Assembly: GCA_965223235.1 (NCBI GenBank)
Contig: CBDCVV010000012.1
Span: 1 to 64,000 of the forward strand
From: UBA2589 sp965223235
Lineage (GTDB): Bacteria > Gemmatimonadota > Gemmatimonadetes > Longimicrobiales > Gaopeijiaceae
Reading direction: 5' to 3'
DNA: 64,000 bases
In this document: positions 8,114 through 15,999 of the stretch, in pieces
How the letters are laid out: each line of letters starts with the position of its first letter
Position numbering within the stretch: the stretch's first letter is position 1
Translations under genes and position numbers: made by a program
Notes under the pieces: generated by a model
Told to the model about the DNA's origin: nothing
The model's database searches: none
What the model saw: only the letters and a program-made list of their open reading frames with translations

Positions 8114-8219
8114 CTCTAACATGGACTTCTACAGTCAGCGGTCGCCGATGAGGCGAGTCCAGTAACTCCTGCGACTTGTCAGCTACCAGGCGCTGCAGTA
8201 GAACTCCGAACCGTTAGAG
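8114..8219 (+). repeat. attC site 10 (type B)
   Basis: 106 bp, R'' CTCTAAC, R' GTTAGAG. Cassette ends pair over GTTAGAGAGTGAC. Confidence 0.92.
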
Positions 8220-8239
8220 CGCCCCCGCTGCGTTCGCCC

Positions 8240-8614
8240 GTGACGGTGGTAGATGGAGCGCTGATGCCCGAATCGCCTGGAGTCCAAGAACGTCTTGCGG
8301 AGCCTCGGCTGCAGACCGGGGTTCAGATCGTGGTGCTAGTGGTGATGAGCGGGGTATGGCTTGGGACGGTCTACCTCTGGACGACGCCCGCGAACGTGCT
8401 CGCCGCCCGGGGTCACCACGTCTTCCAGGTCCTGAACTTCTTCGGAGGCCTCATGCTAAGTCCTCTGATCGGATTGCTGAGCCGAGCGAATCGGCGCGAT
8501 GCGCCTCGCGGGCTCTACATCGCGGCGCAAGTCGCCGCCTGGGGCCACGTACTCGCTTATTTGGTAGCCCTGGTACTCATCTTCATCGCCGTGGTGGTCG
8601 GCGTGCGGGCGTAG
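8240..8614 (+). CDS. Small integral membrane protein
   Basis: 124 residues from a GTG, or 116 from an ATG at 8264. About three hydrophobic helices: VQIVVLVVMSGVWLGTVYLW, VLNFFGGLMLSPLIGLL and HVLAYLVALVLIFIAVVVGV. Family not recognised. Confidence 0.7.
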   Translation: MTVVDGALMPESPGVQERLAEPRLQTGVQIVVLVVMSGVWLGTVYLWTTPANVLAARGHHVFQVLNFFGGLMLSPLIGLLSRANRRDAPRGLYIAAQVAAWGHVLAYLVALVLIFIAVVVGVRA

Positions 8615-8636
8615 CCGTTGATCCAACCGTGGGGCG

Positions 8637-8742
8637 CTCTAACATGGAGTTCTACAGTCAGCGGATGCCGTAGAGGCGAGTCAGGTAGCAGTTGCGGCTT
8701 GTCAGCGGTCAGGCGCTGCAGTAGAACTCCGAGACGTTAGAT
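8637..8742 (+). repeat. attC site 11 (type B)
   Basis: 106 bp, R'' CTCTAAC, R' GTTAGAT. Cassette ends pair over GTTAGAGCGCCCC. Confidence 0.92.
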
Positions 8743-8762
8743 GGCGGCTTGGAGAAGCAGAG

Positions 8763-9281
8763 ATGGGGGAGTTCGGTAGGAGTCTGCTACGCAAAGCGCG
8801 AGGCGTTGCTGGCCTCGGGGTGATCGGTGGTGCCCTCGGGTTCGTCGGCGGTGGCATCTGGGGTTTGGTCGCCGGAGTCCTCGACATGGGGTTCTTCATG
8901 GACGCGGGCTACTGGTCCTTTCTCCTCGCACGTACCGTGGAGTCTGCCGCGTATTTCGCTATCCCGGCGAGCTTCGCAGCCACCTCGTTCGGGCTTCTCC
9001 TCGCGATAGCCGATGGCCGACGCTCTCTGGCTGATCTCCCCCTGTGGCGGATGGCACTGTTCGGCGCCTTGGGAGGAGCCCTCTTCGTTCCGGCCCTCGT
9101 CTTGGTACGAATCGGGCTGTCCGCGTTTGCTCCATTCCCCGTCGCGGCTCTCCCTGTGATAGGCACGTTCGCGGGCCTGGGTGGGTTACTGGCTGCATCG
9201 CTGACAGCAGTCGCGAAGAGAGCACACCAAGCGGAGCTCCGCCTCGTCGAAGAGGTCCAGCTGCTATCCGCCCCGGAGTAA
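8763..9281 (+). CDS. Multi-helix membrane protein, paralogue group M (copy 1)
   Basis: 172 residues with four hydrophobic segments (GLGVIGGALGFVGGGIWGLV, YFAIPASFAATSFGLLLAIA, MALFGALGGALFVPALVLV, LPVIGTFAGLGGLLAASL). The pattern of a basic N-terminus, two helices, a G-R-x-S/T-L-x-D-L linker (GRRSLADL) and two further helices recurs at 36400, 41273 and 47520. This is the only copy in an intact cassette. Function unknown. Confidence 0.75.
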   Translation: MGEFGRSLLRKARGVAGLGVIGGALGFVGGGIWGLVAGVLDMGFFMDAGYWSFLLARTVESAAYFAIPASFAATSFGLLLAIADGRRSLADLPLWRMALFGALGGALFVPALVLVRIGLSAFAPFPVAALPVIGTFAGLGGLLAASLTAVAKRAHQAELRLVEEVQLLSAPE

Positions 9282-9308
9282 GGCGGTCTGGCGCTGCGAC
9301 CGGCCGCC

Positions 9309-9315
9309 ATCTAAC
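9309..9315 (+). repeat. attC site 12, left part (R'' box), split by IS
   Basis: ATCTAAC, preceded by GCCGCC, matches this cassette's start GTTAGATGGCGGC. The site continues at 10660 after the insertion sequence. Joining the halves gives CTAACAAGCAATTGCTGC, a normal R''-L'' start. Confidence 0.88.
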
Positions 9316-9578
9316 ACCATTAAGAAGGACCGAGTCAAGCGGACGCAGGAGTGCTAGAGCGGCGGGCGGTGCCCGCCGCTGTGGTGTTGGTTGAATAGAG
9401 TGGCGCATTCCGGGTATCGGTTTGAAGGCGCTGGAGTGCAGCGGCGATCAAACACCATTTCGGGCTAACTCCCGGGAGCGGGAGGAGACCCCGGTACGGG
9501 GGTCGGTCCCAGATACGGACTGGATTGCGACGTCGGGCATCCCAATCAAGCGAAAGGACGCGGACGTGACCGGGTCAG
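9316..9578 (-). ncRNA. Candidate bridge/seek RNA region of the IS1111-type element
   Basis: Non-coding DNA between the transposase stop and the element end. It contains a perfect 10-bp hairpin (AGCGGCGGGC, loop GGT, GCCCGCCGCT) at 9358-9380 and two AACACCATT-type motifs. In IS1111-group elements the guide RNA that recognises donor and target is encoded here. No RNA evidence; assignment is by position. Confidence 0.45.
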
Positions 9579-10595
9579 TTAGACATCCGGGCTTGCCCGA
9601 CGAGGCCACTGCGGGTTTTTGCGCTTCGAGAGCGGTTGGCCCTTGAAGGTGTGGTTGAAGTCGACCTGTTCTTTGAGGACGACGTAGACGGCTCGAGCGA
9701 TCTCCTTTTGGACGAGAGTACGCGCAATGGCGCGCCCTTTGTTACGTGCCTTCCTCTGATAGAAGCGCTTGATCTCGGGGAAGTACTGAACAGCACGGAC
9801 CGAGGCATGACTGAGGGCGAGCTTGAGATGGCGATTGCCATCCTTTCGACGACCATGTCGTCGCTTGCCTCCTGAGTTGTCGGCGCCGGGAACGACGCGG
9901 CAGTAGGAGAAGAAGTTCTTCACCGAGTCGAAGCGTTCGATGCCGTCGATCTCGAGGTAGAGCGTGAAGGCCACGATCTTGCCGACCCCTGGGATCCACA
10001 GAAGCCTCTGGACATCGGGGTTCGGAACGAGCTGAGGCTGGAGCTGTTGCTCGATGCGGCGGATCTGAGCGGTGAGCAGTTCGATCTGCTCGTCGTACAA
10101 GGAAGCCTGAAGGCTTGCCTCGTCCGGCAACTGATCGGGTTCGGGCACGTTGAACTTCTCGAGCAGTCGCTGCACGGAGTTCTTCGCACTGGTCCGCTTC
10201 TCGACGATGTGGAGTCGAGCACGCAACAAGTCGCGCATCGGTCGGAGCTCGGGACTGACCATATGGGCTCTAGGGATCAGGTCGGCTCGTAGCAGTTGGG
10301 CTAACGTCAGCGCATCGACTGCGTCGGTCTTCACCTTCGCGTAGGCGATCGCCTTCACAAACTTGGCGTGCGCGAGCGTGAGAGGCACGCGCTGCTCTTC
10401 GAGCAGGTCACGTAGCCAGTACCACGACGATGTGGCTTCCACGGTCGCGACCGTGGGCTCGGGCAGACGATTGAAGTATCGGGCGACCGTCGCTCGACAC
10501 GTCGGTAGCGATGCCTCCCGCACGACAGCTCCGCTCTCATCTACTGTGCTGATGGCCACCGTGCGCTTATGTAGATCGATTCCTGTGTACAGCAT
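9579..10595 (-). CDS. IS110-family transposase (DEDD, IS1111 group)
   Basis: 338 residues. The N-terminal RuvC-like DEDD domain shows GIDLHK (Asp6), VATVEAT and KTDAVDALTL with the two acidic residues. The C-terminal transposase_20 domain contains IPGVGKIVA (HhH-like) and the catalytic serine context ADNSGGKRRHG. The frame is intact. IS110 enzymes cut and join DNA guided by an element-encoded RNA and leave no target duplication, consistent with the clean junctions here. Confidence 0.95.
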   Translation of the reverse strand: MLYTGIDLHKRTVAISTVDESGAVVREASLPTCRATVARYFNRLPEPTVATVEATSSWYWLRDLLEEQRVPLTLAHAKFVKAIAYAKVKTDAVDALTLAQLLRADLIPRAHMVSPELRPMRDLLRARLHIVEKRTSAKNSVQRLLEKFNVPEPDQLPDEASLQASLYDEQIELLTAQIRRIEQQLQPQLVPNPDVQRLLWIPGVGKIVAFTLYLEIDGIERFDSVKNFFSYCRVVPGADNSGGKRRHGRRKDGNRHLKLALSHASVRAVQYFPEIKRFYQRKARNKGRAIARTLVQKEIARAVYVVLKEQVDFNHTFKGQPLSKRKNPQWPRRASPDV

Positions 10596-10659
10596 TCTGT
10601 GACCTCCCAGGCCGTTGTGCTCTCCAGCTTCTATGGGGGAGGCCCATTCTTGGTAGAAT

Positions 10660-10756
10660 CAAGCAATTGCTGCAGTCGGCGCTTGGCGGATAGGCAGCGC
10701 GCTATCGCGCGCTGGCGGTCGTGCGGGCGCCGCAGCAGAATTGCAAATCGTTATAC
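10660..10756 (+). repeat. attC site 12, right part (type D)
   Basis: L'' CAATTGCTGC, L' GCAGCAGAATTG, R' GTTATAC, with a GCGCGCTATCGCGCGC apex. It resembles the site at 27454, not types A or B. Confidence 0.85.
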
Positions 10757-11004
10757 AGCGCTGGCCGAGGTCTGCGATCGCAGGGGTGGAGGAATGACCC
10801 CGCCGCCCCCCAAGAGCAGGCCCGGCAAGGTTCGTCGGCACGCGCCGGCATGATCCGAGACTCGCCACGCGAAGGGCAGCGACGCTCGGCGCGATTCGGG
10901 GAGCGCGGCTCACTCGTCAGGGTCTGTCGGGGCGCGCCTCCTTGGGGTCGGCAAGGTGCGAGGGGTCCGGCGTTGGGAGTCGTCAGGGTATGTCGGCGAG
11001 CGCT
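10757..11004 (+). repeat. N2 repeat cassette, copy 2
   Basis: Divergent copy of the N2 family. The first 90 and last 100 bases match copies 1 and 3 closely; the middle differs and shifts the reading frame, arguing against the 78-codon frame being a real gene. Confidence 0.75.
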
Positions 11005-11185
11005 GTATAACAGAGACTTCTACTGTCGGCGTTACCGTCTGGGCGGTCTTCCTAGACGGAGTGGCCGGGTGCTCAGCGCTCGACGGAGCTCGCTTCGGTG
11101 CGAGTAGGCGTCTTGGGAGCGTGGGCTTGTGGTCTGCGCCTTGCCTACCGGCCAGGTGCCGCAGTAGAACTCTAGACCGTTAGAT
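11005..11185 (+). repeat. attC site 13 (type C)
   Basis: 181 bp, R'' GTATAAC, R' GTTAGAT; closely like sites 7 and 32. Confidence 0.88.
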
Positions 11186-11257
11186 GTCGGGAATACCGTT
11201 GCGGCTATTGGAGGCGTATTTCAGAGGGACACGATCCTTGTCCCGGAGAGTCCGGAG

Positions 11258-11692
11258 GTGGTCACCGTTCGTAGATGCGTCCTGATCGTCAGTACAGCGG
11301 TGCTCGTCGGATGCGGTGCTCGGCTATCCGTAGCCGTCCGGGTGGAGAACCAGGCTTTGGTTCCGGTCCATGGGGCGACAGTGTTCGTCGGTGCAGGCGG
11401 AGTCATAGTAGACGAATGGGTAACAGACTCAGCGGCACCGTCCCACGAGGTCAGATTCCCCGCGACCGCCGACTCGATGGTGCTCTACGTCGTGGCTGAG
11501 GGATACCGCCTGGGCTGTTCCGTGCTTCCCCGAGCGATGGCTCGCGAGTCGGGAGGACCAGGGGGTCTCACCCAGTTGCTCTCAACCCCTGACTCTTCGA
11601 TTCCCGAGTCGAGCGACACGTACTTGACCCGTTGCCAGAAGGAACTAGATGCGCTGCTCAGGGCAGGGAGGACCTCCGGGCCCGACATCTAA
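11258..11692 (+). CDS. Hypothetical lipoprotein
   Basis: 144 residues from a GTG. Signal peptide RRCVLIVSTAVLVGC ends in lipobox VLVGC. The mature part looks beta-rich (LSVAVRVENQALVPVHGATV), reminiscent of a carboxypeptidase regulatory-like or Ig fold. The stop TAA is in the R'' of attC site 14. Function unknown. Confidence 0.7.
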   Translation: MVTVRRCVLIVSTAVLVGCGARLSVAVRVENQALVPVHGATVFVGAGGVIVDEWVTDSAAPSHEVRFPATADSMVLYVVAEGYRLGCSVLPRAMARESGGPGGLTQLLSTPDSSIPESSDTYLTRCQKELDALLRAGRTSGPDI

Positions 11693-11792
11693 CAAAGACT
11701 TCTACTGTCAGCGGTTGCCCTAGGGGCGAGTCTGGTGGCAGTTGCGGCTTGTCAGCTACCAGCCGCTGCAGTAGAACTCCGAGTCGTTAGAG
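11687..11792 (+). repeat. attC site 14 (type B)
   Basis: 106 bp, R'' ATCTAAC, R' GTTAGAG. Cassette ends pair over GTTAGATGTCGGG. Confidence 0.92.
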
Positions 11793-11815
11793 CGCAGCCC
11801 GTTGAGTGAACCAGC

Positions 11816-12359
11816 ATGGCTCGATACAAAGTCCTGAAGAGCGTAGCGCACTCCTTCGGGCATTCGTTCGCGAGCACTCTCAATTATCGCGGCGGCGACT
11901 ACGTCATGGGGCACCTGCTCCGGACCGCTCGCCGGACGGGTGCTTCGACACTTGAGGTGGATCTTCTCACGGGGCACGCCCTGCCGGATGCTCTCCTGAT
12001 CCCCGCCAGTTCAAGATTCGGTCCGGGCCCGCGTGGACTGGTTCCCGAGCCTCGTGAGCACACACGATACCTCGATGCAGTACATCGCCGGGGCGCACAT
12101 GACCATCGACTTCGACCTTAGTGTCCGACGCAAGGTGCGGCATGCGCCGGACTGTGAGGAATCGCCCTTTTCTTGTCGGGTAGAGATTGAAGACGACCGT
12201 GGAAGAATCTGGTCTAGTGAAATCCGCGATTGGTGGTTCCCGGAACCTCCGCGTCGCCAAGGGAGTCGGCGATCTCCGACCGAGCAACTGCTCCTCAGGC
12301 TTGCTCAGAAGTTTAGGAACGTATGGAGACGTGAGGCCCTGCGACCGGCTGCGCTCTAA
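11816..12359 (+). pseudogene. Hypothetical protein gene with a frameshift
   Basis: The first 64 codons (MARYKVLKSVAHSFGHSF...DALLIPA) and the rest (VQDSVRARVDWFPSLV to the stop at 12359) lie in two different frames. They join sensibly near 12003-12010 at a CCCC run. Together they make a protein of about 180 residues with no signal peptide and conserved-looking aromatic motifs (IRDWWFPEP). A one-base indel is the simplest explanation. The stop TAA lies within attC site 15. Confidence 0.65.
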
Positions 12360-12459
12360 CAAGGACTTCTACAGTCAGCGGACGCCTTAGGGGCTAGTCA
12401 GGTAGCAGTTGCGGCTTGTCAGCTACCAGGCGCTGCAGTAGAACTCCGAGTCGTTAGAG
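12354..12459 (+). repeat. attC site 15 (type B)
   Basis: 106 bp, R'' CTCTAAC, R' GTTAGAG. Cassette ends pair over GTTAGAGCGCAGCC. Confidence 0.92.
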
Positions 12460-12481
12460 CGCAGGCTACGAGGGGTAGCAG

Positions 12482-13066
12482 GTGACTGAGCAGACTGAAA
12501 TTCGTGTGACGTTCGATTGGCAACCGAGCGAGCACGCCGAAGTCACGCAGATTCTGCTTCAGGGTCGACTCCCACGCCCATTCCGACTGGCCCCATCCTG
12601 GACCAAGACGGCTGTCATCACCGGTTGGCTAGCCGTTTGCGCCTACGACTTCGCCTCGAGCGGCGCCCCGCTCTTTTTTGTCTCGACTTTGCCTTGGGCA
12701 CTGTTCGTCGCCTTCTGGTGGTGGATCTTCACTCGCGGAACCGGATGGGGAGCCGCCAAGCAAACGGCGGCATTGAATTCCGAGGTGCACTATCCGATTA
12801 CGCACGTCTTTGACGACGAGGGCCTACGAGTCCTGGCTGAAGGAGCTAACCTCGATCTTAAGTGGAGCCGAATGACAGGAGCTCGAGAGGAGGACGGGTT
12901 CTTCATGTTCTACTGGAACCCTCACGCGGCCTACTTCACTCCGAAACGCGGCGTCTCGATCGAGGATCAGGATCGACTCCGGGTCTTGGTCGATCGGCAT
13001 CTTGGTGCAGACGCTCGATTACGGCCGTTGATAGGACCGGGCGACTCGAATCCGCCTGCGCTCTAA
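12482..13066 (+). CDS. YcxB-like membrane protein
   Basis: 194 residues from a GTG. Two adjacent transmembrane helices at about residues 42-80 (AVITGWLAVCAYDFA, FVSTLPWALFVAFWWWIF) are followed by a soluble PH-like domain. That domain has the YcxB signature: a strand-turn region ITHVFDDEGLRVLAEGANLDLKWSRM, then FFMFYWNPHAAYFTPKR. Role of the family is unknown. The stop TAA is inside attC site 16. Confidence 0.75.
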   Translation: MTEQTEIRVTFDWQPSEHAEVTQILLQGRLPRPFRLAPSWTKTAVITGWLAVCAYDFASSGAPLFFVSTLPWALFVAFWWWIFTRGTGWGAAKQTAALNSEVHYPITHVFDDEGLRVLAEGANLDLKWSRMTGAREEDGFFMFYWNPHAAYFTPKRGVSIEDQDRLRVLVDRHLGADARLRPLIGPGDSNPPAL

Positions 13067-13167
13067 CAAGGACTTCTACAGTCAGCGGATGCCGTAGAGG
13101 GCGAGTCAGGTAGCTCTTGCGGCTTGTCAGCTACCAGGCGCTGCAGTAGAACTCCGAGTCGTTAGAA
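13061..13167 (+). repeat. attC site 16 (type B)
   Basis: 107 bp, R'' CTCTAAC, R' GTTAGAA. Cassette ends pair over GTTAGAGCGCAGGC. Confidence 0.92.
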
Positions 13168-13189
13168 TGCGCGGCTAGAGTGCAGGGGA

Positions 13190-13660
13190 GTGGTTACGGA
13201 TTCGCTGAGTGTGATTGCGCGTGGGCGAAGCCTCGCAGTCGTTGCAGTGGCCAGCTTCGCGGTTCTGATCTCGGGGGGGTGCGAAGAGACCCCCCCACTG
13301 CCGGTCCACCCCGACCTCGTCTTCGAGGGAAGGGTGACAACCTCGTCAGGGGCTCCGGCGCAAGCTCAGGTGAGACTGAGCCAGCGCTGGAGTGAGGGGG
13401 CGGACGTGTGCTCGCCGGAGAACTGGGCGTTCCTACGAATTGCTGATACCGACGACCAGGGGCGCTTCCTCCTCAGGCACGAGCTAAGTCTCGGGATCAC
13501 GGGATGCTTCGTGCTGAGGGCGTATGTCTCGACAGATACACTTCCTGCCGACTCGATCATCCTGACGTATGAGGACGTGGTGGCGCTCGGATATCCGACC
13601 ACTTCCGTCGGCATCACGATGGTAGTCGACGACCCTGTGGACCCCGCAGATCCGTCTTAG
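13190..13660 (+). CDS. Hypothetical lipoprotein
   Basis: 156 residues from a GTG. The signal peptide ends in ISGGC, so Cys about 31 would be lipidated. The mature domain has a carboxypeptidase-regulatory-like look (DLVFEGRVTTSSGAPAQAQV, DDQGRFLLRHEL) and three further cysteines. Function unknown. Confidence 0.72.
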   Translation: MVTDSLSVIARGRSLAVVAVASFAVLISGGCEETPPLPVHPDLVFEGRVTTSSGAPAQAQVRLSQRWSEGADVCSPENWAFLRIADTDDQGRFLLRHELSLGITGCFVLRAYVSTDTLPADSIILTYEDVVALGYPTTSVGITMVVDDPVDPADPS

Positions 13661-13696
13661 GGGGAGAAGCGGGGAGCGCTGGCCTACCGGTGCGCA

Positions 13697-13793
13697 TTCT
13701 AACAAGGACTTCTACAGTCGTGGGATACCGTTTCGGGTGCGCTCCGCGCTTGTGGGCGCGCAGCCCACGCAGTAGAACTCCGAGTCGTTAGAG
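13697..13793 (+). repeat. attC site 17 (type A)
   Basis: 97 bp, R'' TTCTAAC, R' GTTAGAG. Cassette ends pair over GTTAGAATGCGC. Confidence 0.92.
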
Positions 13794-13822
13794 AGAGTCG
13801 GCCCGAGCCTGGGTTCATCACG

Positions 13823-14233
13823 ATGATTCAGCGATTGGCGGCCGTGGGACTCGGGGTGGCCTTCCTTACGCACGCGAGCTCGTATCTGTCCGGAGTAGAG
13901 GGCGCTCCTCTCCTGTACCTCTTCCCCATCCTGTACTGCCTTCATGTCCTCGCGCTAGCGCTTGGCGCTCTGGTGATGATCAAGCTCTACCAGGCCCGAT
14001 CGCTGCGTTTGGATGTCACAGACGGGATGACGCCGGCAGCGACCACGGGTGGCGTTCTATTGCTCCTCAACTTGACCTTCTTGGTCGTAACGGCGGGGGC
14101 CGCGATCGCGAGCGATGAGATAGCCGGGACGGTTTATGAGCTCCGGCTGCAGCTGCGTCTCTTCTCAGGAGCTCACCTGGTGATTCTCTATCTGTGGTGG
14201 CGTAGTCTTCGGAGTGAATGGGCTCAGTCTTAG
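13823..14233 (+). CDS. Integral membrane protein
   Basis: 136 residues with four hydrophobic helices (GVAFLTHASSYLSGV, YLFPILYCLHVLALALGALV, GGVLLLLNLTFLVVTAGA, SGAHLVILYLWW). No family recognised. Single gene of its cassette. Confidence 0.72.
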   Translation: MIQRLAAVGLGVAFLTHASSYLSGVEGAPLLYLFPILYCLHVLALALGALVMIKLYQARSLRLDVTDGMTPAATTGGVLLLLNLTFLVVTAGAAIASDEIAGTVYELRLQLRLFSGAHLVILYLWWRSLRSEWAQS

Positions 14234-14261
14234 GCGCGGGGTGTCCTGGTTGACGGACACT

Positions 14262-14360
14262 CTCTCTAACAAGGACTTCTACAGTCGTGGGTTGCCGTCT
14301 AGGGAGCGCTACGCGCTTGTGAGCGGCCAGCCCACGCAGTAGAACTCCGAGTCGTTAGGT
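14262..14360 (+). repeat. attC site 18 (type A)
   Basis: About 99 bp, R'' CTCTAAC, R' GTTAGGT. Confidence 0.9.
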
Positions 14361-14402
14361 GCCCCGGCAAAGGTCGCGGGTGAATCCAGTGAAGGAGATC
14401 CG

Positions 14403-14705
14403 TTGTTCGACCTTTCAGGGGCACGGCTCTTCTACGTAACGATCGGGATGGCGGCGTACCTTCTCGACGACGGGCGCGTTGTGCTTGAGCTAGGCTGGGA
14501 GGAGCCCACCTATCGAGTGGCATCTGAACAAGAGCGGCTCGGACTTCTTCACGATGCGTCGTCACGCCACGCTGACCTGCACGACCTGCTCCCTAACCGC
14601 GAGGGTCAACCAGATTGTGAGAAGTGCGAAGGAGTCGGCTACCTGCCTATCGGCGAACCCGGGTTGTCTTGCCCCGACTGTTGGAGCCTGGGGTGGCTCG
14701 TATAG
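14403..14705 (+). CDS. Small zinc-ribbon protein
   Basis: 100 residues from a TTG with a good Shine-Dalgarno (AAGGAG) five bases upstream. A beta-rich N-terminal part (LFYVTIGMAAYLLDDGRVV) is followed by CEKC and CPDC near the C-terminus, a typical four-cysteine zinc ribbon. Function unknown. Confidence 0.7.
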   Translation: MFDLSGARLFYVTIGMAAYLLDDGRVVLELGWEEPTYRVASEQERLGLLHDASSRHADLHDLLPNREGQPDCEKCEGVGYLPIGEPGLSCPDCWSLGWLV

Positions 14706-14729
14706 GGGTCCTCGCGCTCGTCGTGGGGC

Positions 14730-14826
14730 ACCTAACAAGGACTTCTACAGTCGTGGGATACCGTTTAGGGTGCGCTTCGCGCTTGTGAGCAGCCAGCCCA
14801 CGCAGTAGAACTCCAAATCGTTAGGC
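14730..14826 (+). repeat. attC site 19 (type A)
   Basis: 97 bp, R'' ACCTAAC, R' GTTAGGC. Cassette ends pair over GTTAGGTGCCCC. Confidence 0.92.
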
Positions 14827-15132
14827 AGCGCATTCTAGGGCCCGAGGAAACTGCAGGGATCGAGTCCCTTCCTCCCCTCGCGAAGCGACGATAGTGTCGC
14901 GACGCATTGCGAAGCGCGAAGCGTGGCGAAGGTCGCGGTGGATGGGTGTATAGCCACGCTTCGGGGCCACGCTTGTTCAATAAGGCGCAAAGCGTCGCGG
15001 AATCGCGATGCACGGCGAAGCGCGAGGCGAGGCGGAGCGCAAAGCGATGAAGCTCGCGATGCACCACGGTCTCGCGAGGCAACGTAGATCGCGACGCACG
15101 GCAGTGGCTTCTCATACTTCTTCCGAGGCGCT
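14827..15132 (+). repeat. N1 repeat cassette, copy c (subtype II)
   Basis: Nearly identical to the copy at 30301, including its attC, so one is a recent duplicate of the other. Gene-less. Confidence 0.8.
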
Positions 15133-15238
15133 GCCCAACAAAGACTTCTACTGACAGCGGATGCCCATCGGGCGAGTCCGGTAGCAGTTGCGGCTTGTCA
15201 GCTGCCAGGCGCTGCAGTAGAACTCCGAATCGTTATGC
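15133..15238 (+). repeat. attC site 20 (type B)
   Basis: 106 bp, R'' GCCCAAC (one change from consensus), R' GTTATGC. Confidence 0.9.
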
Positions 15239-15266
15239 AGAGCGACTACGAACCGTGTACAGGGCT

Positions 15267-15761
15267 ATGAAGCGCACACTACTCGTTGTCACGTTGGCGT
15301 CCCTCGTGAGTCTGGGGTGCGAAGCTCCGGTCCTCGATCCAGGTCCAGACATCTCCGCGGTCCTGGAAGGCCTCCCGGCCGCGTGGAACTCTCGAGATGC
15401 ATCGAGCTGGGTAGCGAACTTCTCCGCTGCAAGCGACTTCACGAATATCCTCGGCATGCACTTTGAGGATCGCGCGGCGAACGAGGCGCGGCATGCGACA
15501 CTCTTTGAGACCATCTTCCGTGAGTCGCACTTAGAGGCTGAAGTGTTGGAGATCCGCGTCCTCGGTGACGACGCCGCGATTGCAGAAGTCGGCTTTCGTT
15601 TGGTGGGCTACCAGAGGCTTCCGCCGGGTGTGACCGAGACCCTGCCGGGAGAGCTTCGCACGCGACTCATCACAGTCCTGGAGCGCGTAGGTGCAGAGTG
15701 GAAGATCGTTGCTGCCCAGAACACGGCCATCCTTCCGGTCGTCGTCGCGTCGGGAGCGTAG
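15267..15761 (+). CDS. SnoaL/DUF4440-like lipoprotein
   Basis: 164 residues from an ATG at 15267; a longer in-frame start lies inside the attC and is rejected. Lipobox VSLGC follows a short signal peptide. The rest matches the SgcJ/EcaC-type NTF2-like fold: AVLEGLPAAWNSRDASSWVANFSAASDFTNILG, then EVRVLGDDAAIAEVGFR and VLERVGAEWKIVAAQNT. NTF2-like proteins bind small ligands or act as isomerases; no catalytic role can be fixed. Confidence 0.8.
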   Translation: MKRTLLVVTLASLVSLGCEAPVLDPGPDISAVLEGLPAAWNSRDASSWVANFSAASDFTNILGMHFEDRAANEARHATLFETIFRESHLEAEVLEIRVLGDDAAIAEVGFRLVGYQRLPPGVTETLPGELRTRLITVLERVGAEWKIVAAQNTAILPVVVASGA

Positions 15762-15799
15762 GGGAGGAGAAGGGAGCGCAGTCACCGGGCGGGAGCTCT

Positions 15800-15896
15800 G
15801 CATAACAAGGACTTCTACAGTCGTGGGTTGCCGTTTGGGGTGCGCTTCGCGCTTGTGAGCGGACAGCCCACGCAGTAGAACTCCGAATCGTTAGAA
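15800..15896 (+). repeat. attC site 21 (type A)
   Basis: 97 bp, R'' GCATAAC, R' GTTAGAA. Cassette ends pair over GTTATGCAGAGC. Confidence 0.92.
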
Positions 15897-15999
15897 CGCC
15901 CTCCTCGTAGTCCGTAAACCTGCGTACGTGGAAGCCCGGAGGCGAAGCGGGGCTCCGGTGGGTACGCTAGCTCTGGACCCTGAGACCGGAGCTGGTTGG

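Larger units (their letters stand above)
9316..10659 (-). mobile_element. IS110/IS1111-type insertion sequence inside attC
   Basis: About 1344 bp. It encodes one DEDD transposase on the minus strand, with only about 60 bp upstream but about 263 bp of non-coding DNA downstream, the IS1111-group layout. The ends carry imperfect inverted repeats (ACCATTAAGAAGGACC at the left, ACCAAGAATGGGCC read from the right). Removal restores an attC exactly. IS1111-attC elements that target integron attC sites are known; this looks like a distant example. Confidence 0.85.

Noticed and set aside
9421..9646. 74-codon frame next to the IS1111-type transposase
   Set aside because: Lies in the non-coding end of the element, antisense to the transposase 3' end; no start signal or motif.
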